Part shown: positions 33,781 to 42,740 of the stretch, piece by piece
How positions within the stretch are numbered: the stretch's first letter is position 1
Layout of the letters: each line of letters begins with the position of its first letter
Source of the DNA: an uncultured Rhodopila sp.
GTDB taxonomy: Bacteria; Pseudomonadota; Alphaproteobacteria; Acetobacterales; Acetobacteraceae
Reading direction: 5' to 3'
DNA length: 47,492 nucleotides
NCBI GenBank assembly: GCA_903932145.1
Contig: CAIZFE010000039.1
Location: 1 to 47,492, forward strand
Position numbers and translations under genes: made by a program
The notes under the pieces: model-generated
Databases searched by the model: none
Seen by the model: the letters and a program-made list of their open reading frames with translations, nothing else
What the model was told of the DNA's origin: nothing

Positions 33781-35298
33781 ATGTGGCGCCGAATCGCGAC
33801 CCCCGTGAAGATTCCGTTTGGTTGGCGGGCCGACGGGTTGGCGGTGCTGGCGGGTGTGATGTCCGCCCTGGCCCTGCCGCCGTTGCACGTCGTGCCGGCA
33901 CTGTTGATCGGGATACCGGTGTTGCTGCGCCTGATCCAGGCCGCGCCCCGGCCGGCCATCGCCGCACGCCGGGGGTGGTGGTTCGGGATCGGGCTGCACG
34001 TCGCCGGTTTATATTGGGTCACTGAACCGATCCTGATCGAGGCCGCGCGCTTCTGGTGGCTGGTGCCGTTCGCGGTCCCAGCTCTCTCGGCGGTCCTGGC
34101 GGTATTCATCGCCGTGCCCGCCGCCATAACATGGTACGCACGTCCGGGCTGGAACGCGGTGGTGACCCTGGCCGGAGCCTGGGTGCTCGCCGATCTGGCC
34201 CGCCAATTCTTCGCCTCCGGCTTCCCATGGAACCCGCTTGGCAGCGTCTGGGAGTTTCCGGGGCGTGCCGGCGACATCATGATCCAGGTCGCGTCGCTGA
34301 TTGGCGTGCACGGCATGACCCTGGCGACCCTTCTTCTGGCGTCGCTGCCATTATTGAGTTGGACCTGGCGCGCTTGCGGCATGGCGATGCTCGCCGTGTG
34401 GGTCAGCTTCGGCCTGTATCGACTCGAGCAACCGATGCCGCCTGGACCTGACCTGACGGTCCTGCTGATCCAGGGCAACGTCGAACAAGGCCAGAAATGG
34501 GACCGTGCGCTGATGGTGTCGATCTTTCGGCGCTATCTGGATCTGACGCGCCAGGCGGTCGCCACGACGGATGGCCGTCCAGCGGTTGGGGTGTGGCCGG
34601 AAACCGCCAGCGCCGCCCAACTGCAAACCGACGGACCCGCCCGGGAGGCGATCGCCGAGGCTGCCGGCGACGCACAGGCGCTGATCGGATCAGTGCGATT
34701 CGACTCGGACGACCGCCCCCGCAACAGCCTGTTCGCGCTGGGCGCCGGCGGTGTGATCGAGTCGATCTACGATAAGTGGCATCTGGTGCCGTTCGGGGAA
34801 TATCAGCCGGACTGGCTGCCGGGCATTCAGGTGGTTCCTGGCGGCGGATTCGCCAGCGGACCCGGCCCGAAAACCCTGCATATCCCCGGAGTACCTCCGG
34901 TTGGGGTATTGATTTGTTATGAAGCAATTTTCTCCCATCAGGTGGTCGATGAATCCGACCGGCCGGCATGGATGGTCAACGTGACCAACGACGCCTGGTT
35001 CGGTAACTCCGCCGGTCCGCGGCAACATCTGGCGGCCGCGCGTCTGCGTGCGGTGGAAGAAGGATTACCCTTGCTACGCGCCGCCAACACCGGCATATCC
35101 GCCGGATTCGACGCCAGAGGCCATGAACTTGGCCGGCTGGCCATGCAGACGACCGGCGTACTGGCCTTGCATTTGCCCCCACAACTCGCGGTTACGCTGT
35201 ATGCGCGGCTTGGCCTCGCAGGGTCTGGTGCCGCTGCCTGCCTGGCATTGATTATGGGACTATTACAGAGAAAAAACTGTTCTCGCCCAGTGTGCTGA
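33781..35298 (+). CDS. lnt: Apolipoprotein N-acyltransferase
   Basis: A 505-residue integral membrane enzyme. Several N-terminal transmembrane helices to about residue 215 are followed by a nitrilase-like periplasmic domain with the catalytic triad Glu274 (VWPETASA), Lys332 (YDKWHLVPFGEY) and Cys379 (VLICYEAIF). A final C-terminal helix precedes the stop. It adds the third fatty acyl chain to the N-terminal cysteine of lipoproteins. ATG 33781 is 11 bases after olsB, so it is probably co-transcribed with fur-olsB. Confidence 0.96.
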   Translation: MWRRIATPVKIPFGWRADGLAVLAGVMSALALPPLHVVPALLIGIPVLLRLIQAAPRPAIAARRGWWFGIGLHVAGLYWVTEPILIEAARFWWLVPFAVPALSAVLAVFIAVPAAITWYARPGWNAVVTLAGAWVLADLARQFFASGFPWNPLGSVWEFPGRAGDIMIQVASLIGVHGMTLATLLLASLPLLSWTWRACGMAMLAVWVSFGLYRLEQPMPPGPDLTVLLIQGNVEQGQKWDRALMVSIFRRYLDLTRQAVATTDGRPAVGVWPETASAAQLQTDGPAREAIAEAAGDAQALIGSVRFDSDDRPRNSLFALGAGGVIESIYDKWHLVPFGEYQPDWLPGIQVVPGGGFASGPGPKTLHIPGVPPVGVLICYEAIFSHQVVDESDRPAWMVNVTNDAWFGNSAGPRQHLAAARLRAVEEGLPLLRAANTGISAGFDARGHELGRLAMQTTGVLALHLPPQLAVTLYARLGLAGSGAAACLALIMGLLQRKNCSRPVC

Positions 35299-35483
35299 TT
35301 TTTATACCAGTGGGAACATATATGACTGCTTTACATATTTTTTTCGCTTTGATGACAATTTTTGGTTGCAAACTCTCCTGAAACTCACTAGTTTTCTAAG
35401 CGGTTGCTTGATCCAAAACGCCAATGGCGCGATAGACGGGGAACCTGAACAGGGTCCGCCCACCGCAAGAGGACAACACAATT

Positions 35484-35942
35484 ATGGCAGGCGCTGAACA
35501 AGTCGTGGGCAGCGAGCGGGAACACCGACCGAGCCCGATCGATGTTCATGTAGGAACTCGCATCCGTCTTCGCCGCACTTTGCTCGGCATGAGCCAGGAA
35601 CGTCTCGGAGAGGCCCTTGGTCTCACGTTTCAGCAAGTTCAAAAATATGAACGTGGGGTCAATCGCGTTGGCGCATCGCGCCTGTTCGACCTGTCCCGGG
35701 TTCTCGATGTGCCGATCAGCTTCTTTTTCGACGATATGCCCGATAGTCTGTCCGCCAATTTCGGCGGCAATCCATCACGGCGTCTCAGCGGCGGAAGCGA
35801 CGCGCAAGATCCGTTCGGCGACGACACACTCAGCCGCCGGGAAACGCTGGAACTGGTGCGCGCCTATTATCGCATCACCGATCCGTCTGTGCGCAAGCGC
35901 GTGTTCGACCTCATCAAGTCGATGGGTCCGGCTGAACCTTGA
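35484..35942 (+). CDS. XRE-family helix-turn-helix regulator
   Basis: A 152-residue regulator with a GAGGA ribosome site. The HTH is VGTRIRLRRTLLGMSQERLGEALGLTFQQVQKYERGVNRVGASRL (residues about 22-68, seen as several shorter blocks such as GMSQERLGEALG and QVQKYERGVNR). The C-terminal half has a charged linker and ETLELVRAYYRI..VRKRVFDLIK. This layout is common in alphaproteobacteria, where the gene often follows lnt. Its target genes cannot be told. The 185-base leader (35299-35483) contains an AT-rich part likely holding its promoter. Confidence 0.88.
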   Translation: MAGAEQVVGSEREHRPSPIDVHVGTRIRLRRTLLGMSQERLGEALGLTFQQVQKYERGVNRVGASRLFDLSRVLDVPISFFFDDMPDSLSANFGGNPSRRLSGGSDAQDPFGDDTLSRRETLELVRAYYRITDPSVRKRVFDLIKSMGPAEP

Positions 35943-36048
35943 GACGGCTAAGACTCGCAAGGTAATGCTACAGCCTGCGTGACGGCAATAATTGGCGGCA
36001 GTCCGAACCATCGATTTCGTGCTGCTGCCTCTCGCCGATCCGGCGCTT

Positions 36049-36549
36049 TTAGCCGTCAAGTAATTGCGGATTGTCGAAAAGCGGGTTCCTGCCGCGGTGC
36101 AGCGCATCGCGCAGCGCCTCGAACAATGAGACCTTGTTCGCTTCGTGCAAGAAGGATCCGACCTCGCAGCGTCGGCCATGCGTGCTGAGCACGACATGCG
36201 GAAGGCCTCGATCCTCATCCAGATCGACACGCAACCAGGCGGCGGACATTGAGATGTGCGTTCGGCGGCCCGCTGGATCGGTCCGTACGACCGTCAGGAC
36301 GTCCGCGGTCAGCATAATCAGTTCACTGGCCCGTGCCTGACGCATGTTCAGCATCAGAAGCACGACCGCCAGGGGAATTTCCAAAAAGCTGAACAACGCC
36401 ACCGGCCATGCACCCAACAGGCCGAAGCGCAACCCGACGACCACGCTGAAGCAGGCAAGCAGACCGATCAGGGCCGAGACGCCAGCGCCAGTCAGGCTCC
36501 TGTGCGGAACGATCAGGGCCTCGAACACCGGGGTTGGCGCGACGGTCAT
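36049..36549 (-). CDS. DUF2244-family membrane protein
   Basis: A 166-residue protein. Two membrane helices at the N-terminal half (GVSALIGLLACFSVVVGLRF and AWPVALFSFLEIPLAVVLLM) are followed by a cytoplasmic part with LRVDLDEDRGLPHVVLSTHGRRCEVGSFL, which fits the DUF2244 family of integral membrane proteins often near cytochrome oxidase genes. No function is established. It lies downstream of the minus-strand gene at 37101, 57 bases apart, and converges with the XRE gene. Confidence 0.8.
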   Translation of the reverse strand: MTVAPTPVFEALIVPHRSLTGAGVSALIGLLACFSVVVGLRFGLLGAWPVALFSFLEIPLAVVLLMLNMRQARASELIMLTADVLTVVRTDPAGRRTHISMSAAWLRVDLDEDRGLPHVVLSTHGRRCEVGSFLHEANKVSLFEALRDALHRGRNPLFDNPQLLDG

Positions 36550-36606
36550 TCCGCCAGACTACCCGGACAGCCCAACCTGACAAGACGGCAAAGCGATATA
36601 ACCAGA

Positions 36607-37101
36607 TTACTGGTGAACGACGCCCTTGTCCCCGACCCCGAACCCGCCTGCCGCGTTTGCCAGCCGCTGCAGATCGGTGCGAGACACCAGCAGACTGGCG
36701 GACACTCCGCAGCTTCCCTCGGTTCGGGCCGTCTCGGCACCAGCCCAGTGAACGACATATTGCAGTGAGGGCTGGTCCACACTGCCTTCGACAACCAGAC
36801 TGCCGCCCTTTTCCGCGATCACGTTGGGGTCAAGCGAGCATTCCGCGAGCGGAGCCCCCGTCCCCGACACCATGGTCGCGGGAATGGCCATCTGCCACAT
36901 ATCCGCGTCCTGCGATCCGGGCCTGAAAGCAACAATATCGCCGACTTTGGGCCGGAATTCATCCAGTTGCAGGACCAGGAACGTACTCAGGCACCCGGTG
37001 ACCATAATGGCCATTGCCGCGAACACCGGTAGCCAAGCCGCCAGCCCTGTCCCCTCGGGGGCATTCGGACGGGTTGGTTCATGCGGGTCGATAGGTCTCA
37101 T
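36607..37101 (-). CDS. Single-span membrane protein of unknown function
   Basis: ATG 37101 (MRPIDPHEPTRPN) gives 164 residues. The open frame extends upstream to 37416, but that part is the complement of the divergent oxidoreductase gene and lacks coding character. A transmembrane helix (AWLPVFAAMAIMVTGCLSTF) near residues 30-50 is followed by a probable periplasmic domain with Cys at ECSLDP and GSCGVSA that could form a disulfide. No family is recognised. It is likely co-transcribed with the DUF2244 gene downstream. Confidence 0.6.
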   Translation of the reverse strand: MRPIDPHEPTRPNAPEGTGLAAWLPVFAAMAIMVTGCLSTFLVLQLDEFRPKVGDIVAFRPGSQDADMWQMAIPATMVSGTGAPLAECSLDPNVIAEKGGSLVVEGSVDQPSLQYVVHWAGAETARTEGSCGVSASLLVSRTDLQRLANAAGGFGVGDKGVVHQ

Positions 37102-37242
37102 TGGCTTGCGGCCTGTGATCACGAATTCGAGAAATAGAACGTTCTCGTTCATATGGTGCAGCGCAGCATAAACGCAAGCGCGATGTTTGGCATTCACACG
37201 AAATCGGCCGATAATGTGGAAATTACCTAGGGGAAACAGCCG

Positions 37243-38184
37243 ATGCGATACGGATTCAGCCTGCCGGTGCGGGGCAACCTGGCGACGCACGAGGGTATTG
37301 TCGGCATTGCCGAACATGGCGAGCGGCTGGGTTTCGTGTCCGCCACGATCGCCGATCACATCGTGTTCCCGACCGCGGTCGAGTCGAAATACCCGTACGA
37401 TGCCAGTGGCAATCACCCCAGTACGGGCGACGCGATCGAGCCGCTGTCACTGACGGCGTTCGCCGCCGGCCGGACATCGACGCTGCGCTTCATCACCAGC
37501 GTGCTGATCCTGCCGCACCGCAATCCCGTGCTGGCGGCAAAGATGATTGCCACCATCGACGTTCTGTCGCAGGGCCGCGTGACCCTTGGTATCGGCGTCG
37601 GCTGGCTGCGCGAGGAATTCGAGGCACTCGGCGCCGCCGATTTCGACCGGCGCGGCGCCGTCAGCGACGAATATCTGGCGATTTACAAGAAGCTCTGGAG
37701 CCCGGGACCGGTCGAACACCACGGCGAATTCTACAGTTTCGGGCCGCTGCGCTGCGAACCCCTGCCGGTGCAGCGGCCGCATCCACCGATCTGGGTGGGC
37801 GGCCACAGTAAGGTCGCCCTCCGCCGCACCGCGCGCCACGCCGACGGCTGGCACCCGATCGGCACGGTCGCCACCGCCGAACTGCGCCCCCTGGAGTTCG
37901 GCGGATTATTGGATGACCTCAAGCGGATGACCGAAGCTGAGGGGCGTGACTACAACGACATCACCATCGCGTTCGTGGCCCGCCTGCATGAGTCCGCGGC
38001 GGCGATCGATACCGCCGATCGGATGCCGTTCTCCGGTTCCGCCGCCCAACTGATCGACGACGTCGAAGCCTACCGGAAGCTTGGTGTCTCGCATCTCAGC
38101 TTCGACTTCCGCGCTCCGACTCTGGAAGGAACCTTGGAACGGATGGATTGGTTCTCGAGAGAGGTGATGCCACACACCAGGTAG
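37243..38184 (+). CDS. Luciferase-like (LLM class) flavin/F420-dependent oxidoreductase
   Basis: A 313-residue TIM-barrel protein of the bacterial luciferase family. Visible signatures are LGFVSATIADHIVFP, the LILPHRNPVLAAKMIATIDVLSQGRV loop (as PHRNPVLAAKM) and LGIGVGWLREEFEALG, then PPIWVGGHSKVALRRTARHADGWHP. It closely resembles the LLM class F420-dependent TIGR03619-like group, although the cofactor could be FMN in this organism. Substrate unknown. A GGGGAAACAGCCG leader precedes ATG 37243. It stands alone, divergent from the membrane protein at 37101. Confidence 0.88.
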   Translation: MRYGFSLPVRGNLATHEGIVGIAEHGERLGFVSATIADHIVFPTAVESKYPYDASGNHPSTGDAIEPLSLTAFAAGRTSTLRFITSVLILPHRNPVLAAKMIATIDVLSQGRVTLGIGVGWLREEFEALGAADFDRRGAVSDEYLAIYKKLWSPGPVEHHGEFYSFGPLRCEPLPVQRPHPPIWVGGHSKVALRRTARHADGWHPIGTVATAELRPLEFGGLLDDLKRMTEAEGRDYNDITIAFVARLHESAAAIDTADRMPFSGSAAQLIDDVEAYRKLGVSHLSFDFRAPTLEGTLERMDWFSREVMPHTR

Positions 38185-38215
38185 GCCATTGCTCCCAACG
38201 GAGTATCGCATGACG

Positions 38216-39178
38216 CTACAGCGTGTAGGTCCTCGTCTCGCCGAACCCCAGCGTCTCGAACGTATCGACGTTTGCCTGCCGCCGCGCGACGTCCAGCGCG
38301 TGCAGCGGTGCGTCGATCGCCTCGTCCGTCAATTGGAATGTCCCAAAATGCATGCCGACTGACCTGTGTGCACCCAAAGCGAGGTGGGCCTGAACGGCCT
38401 CCTCCGGATTCATGTGAACGGCGGCCATGAACCATCTTGGCTCGTATGCACCGATCGGCAGCAGAGCGACGGCGGGTTCGCCCAGACGGGATTTGATGTC
38501 GGCCCAGTGCGGCCCTGCCCCGGAGTCGCCAGCGAACAGCACCCGACCGCCGCCGGCGTCAATCATAAAGCCCGCCCAGAGAGTCCGATTGCGATCCCAA
38601 GGCGTGCGCGCGGAGAAATGCCGAGCGGGCGTGGCAGTGATGCGCAGGGCTCCCGCGATTGTATCCTGCCACCAATCCAGTTCAGTCGCCTGGATGCCCA
38701 GCCTGGCCAGCGTTTTGGCATTCCCGAGCGTGGTGATGAACCGGGGGGTGTAGCGGGCCTGGATGGCACGCAGTGTGGGAAGATCCATGTGGTCGTAGTG
38801 ATTGTGCGACAGTAAGACAACGTCCGGACGCGGCAGATCTTCCAATGCGAGTCCAGGGGCTCGGACCCGTTTCGGACCGGCCCATGAGAGCGGGGAGCAT
38901 CGCTCGCTGAAGATCGGATCGGTCAACACGACCGCACCGGGCAGACGGATCAGGAAGCTGGCGTGGTTGATGAAGGTCACCGCGACGCTACCGGGTTCCA
39001 CGATGGTGAGCGGCGGTGCGTAATCGGGGTCCAGCAACCGCGACGGCCAGACAGCGCGCTGCCGCTTCTGCGTTTGCCAGCGCAGTACCTGCCACAGCCC
39101 GCGCGATAATCCGCTTTGTCCAGGATTGAAGAAATGCCGCCCATCAAAATGGTCGGACAGGGGATATGTCTGGGTCAT
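38216..39178 (-). CDS. Metallo-beta-lactamase-fold hydrolase (NAPE-PLD/UlaG-like)
   Basis: A 320-residue protein started at ATG 39178 (MTQTYPLSDHFDGRHFFNPG). The metal motif is LLSHNHYDHMDL (His125, His127, Asp129, His130), preceded by TFINHASFLIRL and VVLTDPIFS, and later ARHFSART and FAGDSGAGPHW. The lead FNPG and order of motifs resemble NAPE-hydrolysing phospholipase D-like enzymes, which cleave phospholipid head groups, but other substrates are possible. The upstream extension to 39352 is rejected. It converges with the LLM gene. Confidence 0.88.
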   Translation of the reverse strand: MTQTYPLSDHFDGRHFFNPGQSGLSRGLWQVLRWQTQKRQRAVWPSRLLDPDYAPPLTIVEPGSVAVTFINHASFLIRLPGAVVLTDPIFSERCSPLSWAGPKRVRAPGLALEDLPRPDVVLLSHNHYDHMDLPTLRAIQARYTPRFITTLGNAKTLARLGIQATELDWWQDTIAGALRITATPARHFSARTPWDRNRTLWAGFMIDAGGGRVLFAGDSGAGPHWADIKSRLGEPAVALLPIGAYEPRWFMAAVHMNPEEAVQAHLALGAHRSVGMHFGTFQLTDEAIDAPLHALDVARRQANVDTFETLGFGETRTYTL

Positions 39179-39331
39179 AGCAATCACACATGGCGGCTTC
39201 GGGTGGAATCCGCCAGATGCGGACACACGGTCTGAGCGTCCCGCCCCGGTCGGGACCATACGGCCCGGGGACGCTCGTCCGGCCGACGGCGGGCGATAAA
39301 ACCGATGCTTTTGACCTTGCGCCGCGTCGGC

Positions 39332-39344
39332 TATTCCTGGAATA
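39332..39344. promoter_or_regulatory. Candidate LysR-type (CysB-like) operator before cysD
   Basis: TATTCC and GGAATA flank a single T, forming a perfect palindrome that also fits the T-N11-A rule of LysR-type regulators. It lies 83 bases before the cysD start, a suitable place for a sulfur regulator of CysB type. Support is only positional and by symmetry. Confidence 0.4.
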
Positions 39345-39427
39345 ACGCCCAACGTGAAACGACCGTCCCCTCAACCCGGTTCGCCCTCATGTTCGACGGC
39401 CGGTTCAGCGTAGTCCAGAAGGATCAG

Positions 39428-40351
39428 ATGAAGCCGTCTTCCCATTCCAAGTTCCGGCCAGGGGCGCACCTCGCGACCCTCGAAGCCGAAAGCATCCAGA
39501 TTTTTCGCGAAGTGGCAGCCCAGGCGGTTCGGCCGGCCCTGCTTTATTCGATCGGCAAGGATTCCTCGGTCCTGCTGCATCTGGCCCGCAAGGCGTTCTA
39601 TCCGGCCAGGCCGCCATTTCCGCTGGTGCACATCGATACCACCTGGAAATTCCGGGCGATGATCGAGTTCCGCGACGCCACCGTCCGCCAGCTTGGCCTG
39701 GACCTGCGGGTTCACACCAATCCCGACGGAATCCGGGACAACATCAACCCGTTCGACCACGGCGGCGCCTATACCCAGATCATGAAGACCGATGCGCTGA
39801 AGCAGGCGCTGACCGCCGGGGACTACGATTTCGCGATCGGCGGCGCCCGGCGTGACGAGGAACGATCGCGGGCGAAGGAGCGGATTTTCTCCATCCGAGC
39901 GCCGGGCCATGCCTGGGACCCGAAGCGGCAGCGGCCGGAGTTGTGGAATCTCTACAACGGCCAACTGGCACCCGGCGAGACGATGCGCGTGTTCCCGCTG
40001 TCCAACTGGACCGAAATGGATGTGTGGTCCTACATCGCGGCCGAGGAGATCGACGTGGTGCCGCTGTATTTCGCGGCCATGCGCCCGACGGTGATGCGCA
40101 GCGGCCAGATCATCGTGGTGGATGACGAACGGATGCGCTTCCTGCCCGGCGAAAAGCCGGTCGATCGCATGGTCCGCTTCCGGTCGCTCGGCTGTTATCC
40201 GCTGTCCGCCGCGGTATCCTCCGACGCCACCGACATGGACGCTCTGCTGGCCGAAATGTTGGTCACACGCGATTCCGAACGGGCCGGCCGGCTGATCGAC
40301 CAGGACTCCGATAGCTCCATGGAACGCAAGAAGCGCGAGGGGTATTTCTGA
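39428..40351 (+). CDS. cysD: Sulfate adenylyltransferase subunit 2
   Basis: A 307-residue protein beginning at ATG 39428 after an AAGGA site. The PP-loop is [19 protein letters not shown], and later [19 protein letters not shown] is a CysD signature. With CysN it adenylates sulfate to APS. An upstream extension to 39305 is rejected. It overlaps cysNC by a single base (TGATG). Confidence 0.97.
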   Translation: MKPSSHSKFRPGAHLATLEAESIQIFREVAAQAVRPALLYSIGKDSSVLLHLARKAFYPARPPFPLVHIDTTWKFRAMIEFRDATVRQLGLDLRVHTNPDGIRDNINPFDHGGAYTQIMKTDALKQALTAGDYDFAIGGARRDEERSRAKERIFSIRAPGHAWDPKRQRPELWNLYNGQLAPGETMRVFPLSNWTEMDVWSYIAAEEIDVVPLYFAAMRPTVMRSGQIIVVDDERMRFLPGEKPVDRMVRFRSLGCYPLSAAVSSDATDMDALLAEMLVTRDSERAGRLIDQDSDSSMERKKREGYF

Positions 40352-42189
40352 TGCCTGATTCAGTCCTGCGGGTGCTGACCTGTGGCAGCGTCGATGACGG
40401 CAAATCCACCCTGATCGGGCGATTGCTGTTCGAATGCGGCACCATCCCCGACGATACGATGGCGGCGCTGGAGCGTGACTCCAAGCGCTTCGGCACGGTC
40501 GAGGGTGCTATTGACTACGCGTTGTTGGTGGATGGCCTGGAAGCAGAACGCGAACAGGGCGTGACGATCGACGTCGCCTACCGGTTCTTCGAAACCGCGG
40601 CGCGCCGGTTCATCCTGGCGGACACGCCGGGTCACCAGCAATACACGCGTAACATGGTCACCGGCGCCTCGACCGCCGATCTGGCGATCCTGTTGATCGA
40701 CGCCCGCAAGGGCATCTTGCCGCAGACCCGCCGTCACGCCGCCATCGCCTCACTGCTGGGCATCCGGCAGGTCGTGCTGGCGGTGAACAAGATGGATCTG
40801 ATGGGCTACGAGGAATCCGTCTTCACCGCGATCCGCCATGATTTCCGGGCGCTGTTGGGCAAGTTGGAGTTCGACCGGATCACGCCGATCCCGATCTGCG
40901 CCCGTGACGGCGACAACGTCACCACGGCCAGCGCGCGCATGCCTTGGTACACTGGCCCCGTTTTGCTGCGGGCTTTGGAGGCCGCCGAACCGAGGCAGGC
41001 GCAAACCGGCTCGTTCCGCATGCCGGTGCAGTATGTGAACCGCCCCGACCACATGTTCCGCGGTTACGCCGGCACGATTGCAACCGGCCGCATCAAGCCG
41101 GGCGATACGGTATTTAACGCCGCCGCGCATACCGAAGCGACCGTTGCCCGCATTGTCACCATGGACGGCGACCTGGCGGAAGCCAGTGCCGGCGATCCGG
41201 TTACCCTGGTGCTGGACCGCGAGATCGATATCTCGCGTGGCGACGTGCTGGCGGCCGATCCGGTGCCGGCGGCGGCGGACGGGCTGGACAGTTGGGTCGT
41301 CTGGATGGACGAGACACCGCTGTTCCGTGGCCGAGCCTACCTGCTGATGCTGGGAAGCAAGACCGTCGTGGCGACGGTAACCGACATCACCACCCGGCTG
41401 GACATGGAGACGCTGGAGGAAGTCAGCGTGCGCGAACTGGCGCTGAACGAGATCGGCCGGGTGTCGATCTCGCTGACGCATCCGATCGTATGCGAGCCCT
41501 ATGAGACCAGCCGCGAACTCGGCGGGTTTATCCTGATCGACCGGCTCACCCGCGGCACGGTCGGCGCCGGCATGGTGACCGCGATCCGCACCCGCAACGC
41601 GGATATCGTGTGGCATCGGATGGAGGTGGACAAGGCGTCGCGCTCGCTGATGAAGGCGCAGAAACCGGCGGTGCTGTGGTTCACCGGCCTGTCCGGCGCC
41701 GGCAAATCGACCATCGCGAACCAGGTCGAGAAGCGCCTGCATGCGCTGGGCCATCACACGATGACCCTGGACGGTGACAACGTAAGGCACGGGCTGAACC
41801 GCGACCTCGGGTTCTCGGAGGCCGACCGCGTCGAAAATATCCGTCGCATCGCCGAGGTGTCGCGGTTGTTCGTCGAGGCGGGGCTGATCGTGATCGTGTC
41901 GTTCATCTCGCCGTATCGAGCCGAGCGGATGCTGGCGCGCGACCGGGTGGGGGCGGAGGAGTTCCTGGAGATCTTCGTCGATACGCCGATCGAGGAATGC
42001 CGCCGGCGCGACCCGAAGGGACTGTACGAGAAGGCCGACAGCGGCCAGATCCGGAACTTTACCGGCGTCGATGCGCCGTACGAGGCGCCGCTGGACCCGG
42101 AGATCCGGCTGCGGACGTTGGAAGAGACTCCGGATGCGCTGGCTGACCAGGTGGTCGCGGTGCTGCGGATACGCGGGAACATTAGTTAA
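40351..42189 (+). CDS. cysNC: Bifunctional sulfate adenylyltransferase subunit 1/APS kinase
   Basis: A 612-residue fusion. The N-terminal CysN part is a translation-factor-like GTPase with G1 GSVDDGKSTLIGRLL, DTPGHQQYTRNM and NKMDLM, plus beta-barrel domains to about 430. The CysC part follows from FTGLSGAGKSTIANQVEKRL with the P-loop and DGDNVRHGLNRDLGF. GTP hydrolysis drives APS formation with CysD, and the kinase domain makes PAPS. The same fusion (NodQ type) is common in alphaproteobacteria. PAPS can feed cysteine synthesis or sulfation. The gene is followed by the dispersed palindrome at 42232. Confidence 0.97.
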   Translation: MPDSVLRVLTCGSVDDGKSTLIGRLLFECGTIPDDTMAALERDSKRFGTVEGAIDYALLVDGLEAEREQGVTIDVAYRFFETAARRFILADTPGHQQYTRNMVTGASTADLAILLIDARKGILPQTRRHAAIASLLGIRQVVLAVNKMDLMGYEESVFTAIRHDFRALLGKLEFDRITPIPICARDGDNVTTASARMPWYTGPVLLRALEAAEPRQAQTGSFRMPVQYVNRPDHMFRGYAGTIATGRIKPGDTVFNAAAHTEATVARIVTMDGDLAEASAGDPVTLVLDREIDISRGDVLAADPVPAAADGLDSWVVWMDETPLFRGRAYLLMLGSKTVVATVTDITTRLDMETLEEVSVRELALNEIGRVSISLTHPIVCEPYETSRELGGFILIDRLTRGTVGAGMVTAIRTRNADIVWHRMEVDKASRSLMKAQKPAVLWFTGLSGAGKSTIANQVEKRLHALGHHTMTLDGDNVRHGLNRDLGFSEADRVENIRRIAEVSRLFVEAGLIVIVSFISPYRAERMLARDRVGAEEFLEIFVDTPIEECRRRDPKGLYEKADSGQIRNFTGVDAPYEAPLDPEIRLRTLEETPDALADQVVAVLRIRGNIS

Positions 42190-42231
42190 GGCGGCGCCAA
42201 AAAATAACCACGCCAATCGCGGCACCGTTGC

Positions 42232-42320
42232 CCCATCGTCATGGCCCGGCTTGTCCTGGCCACCGATGACTCGACGGTGCCGCGATTGGTGGCCCGGACA
42301 AGCCGGGCCATGACGATGGG
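42232..42320. repeat. Long palindrome, dispersed repeat copy 2
   Basis: Arms of 32 bases, 42232-42263 and 42289-42320, are complementary except for one base (CCTGG for CCGGG), with a 25-base loop. In addition, CAATCGCGGCACCGT at 42214-42228 is the exact complement of 42274-42288 inside the loop, so the unit is part of a larger nested symmetry. Relative to 14018-14094 this copy is inverted in its loop. It lies just after cysNC. Confidence 0.9.
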
Positions 42321-42740
42321 ATTGGATTCGCTTATGATTGGGCGTCGCCCTAGGGTGCGTCCGTCGGCCCCGTATTTCCGATCGGGGCCGACGCGTTCCC
42401 GAAGCCGCGTGTCCTGTCGCAATCCGGCCTGGCCGGCTCGTCCGGGACATCCTACCGCGTCAAGCGGCCTGGATTGTTTTTTTGGACCGGACAAAATAAA
42501 AACACAATCAGACCAAAATTACGTCAGTTCGATGTGGTCATTGTTCTGCTTCGATCAAGCGAGGCAATCGGCTCACCTCTGTGCCTTTAAAGCTGCGCGG
42601 CATCGATCCGGAGATACAATCACAGGGCAACTGTCATGCATCGCAACCGCATTTCATTGACCAAAATACACGACTCTGTTACCAATTAAAATCTGACATT
42701 ATATGAAATCCATCTCATTCCAGGACCGGAGTTTGACACG
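42321..42740. other. Intergenic region before the two-partner secretion genes
   Basis: No gene is supported in these 420 bases. From about 42475 the DNA becomes AT-rich (GTTTTTTTGGACC, AAAATAAAAAC, AATTAAAATC), in contrast to the flanks. A TTGACC at 42657 has no good -10 partner at 16-18 bases, though AT-rich hexamers occur further on. The tpsB promoter is probably here but was not fixed. Confidence 0.5.

Noticed and set aside
36607..37416. Longer membrane protein starting at 37416
   Set aside because: The extra N-terminal part is the complement of the clearly coding LLM gene. The ATG at 37101 gives a protein-like start.
39179..39427. SAM or other sulfur riboswitch before cysD
   Set aside because: No recognisable conserved core was seen; only the short palindrome is reported.
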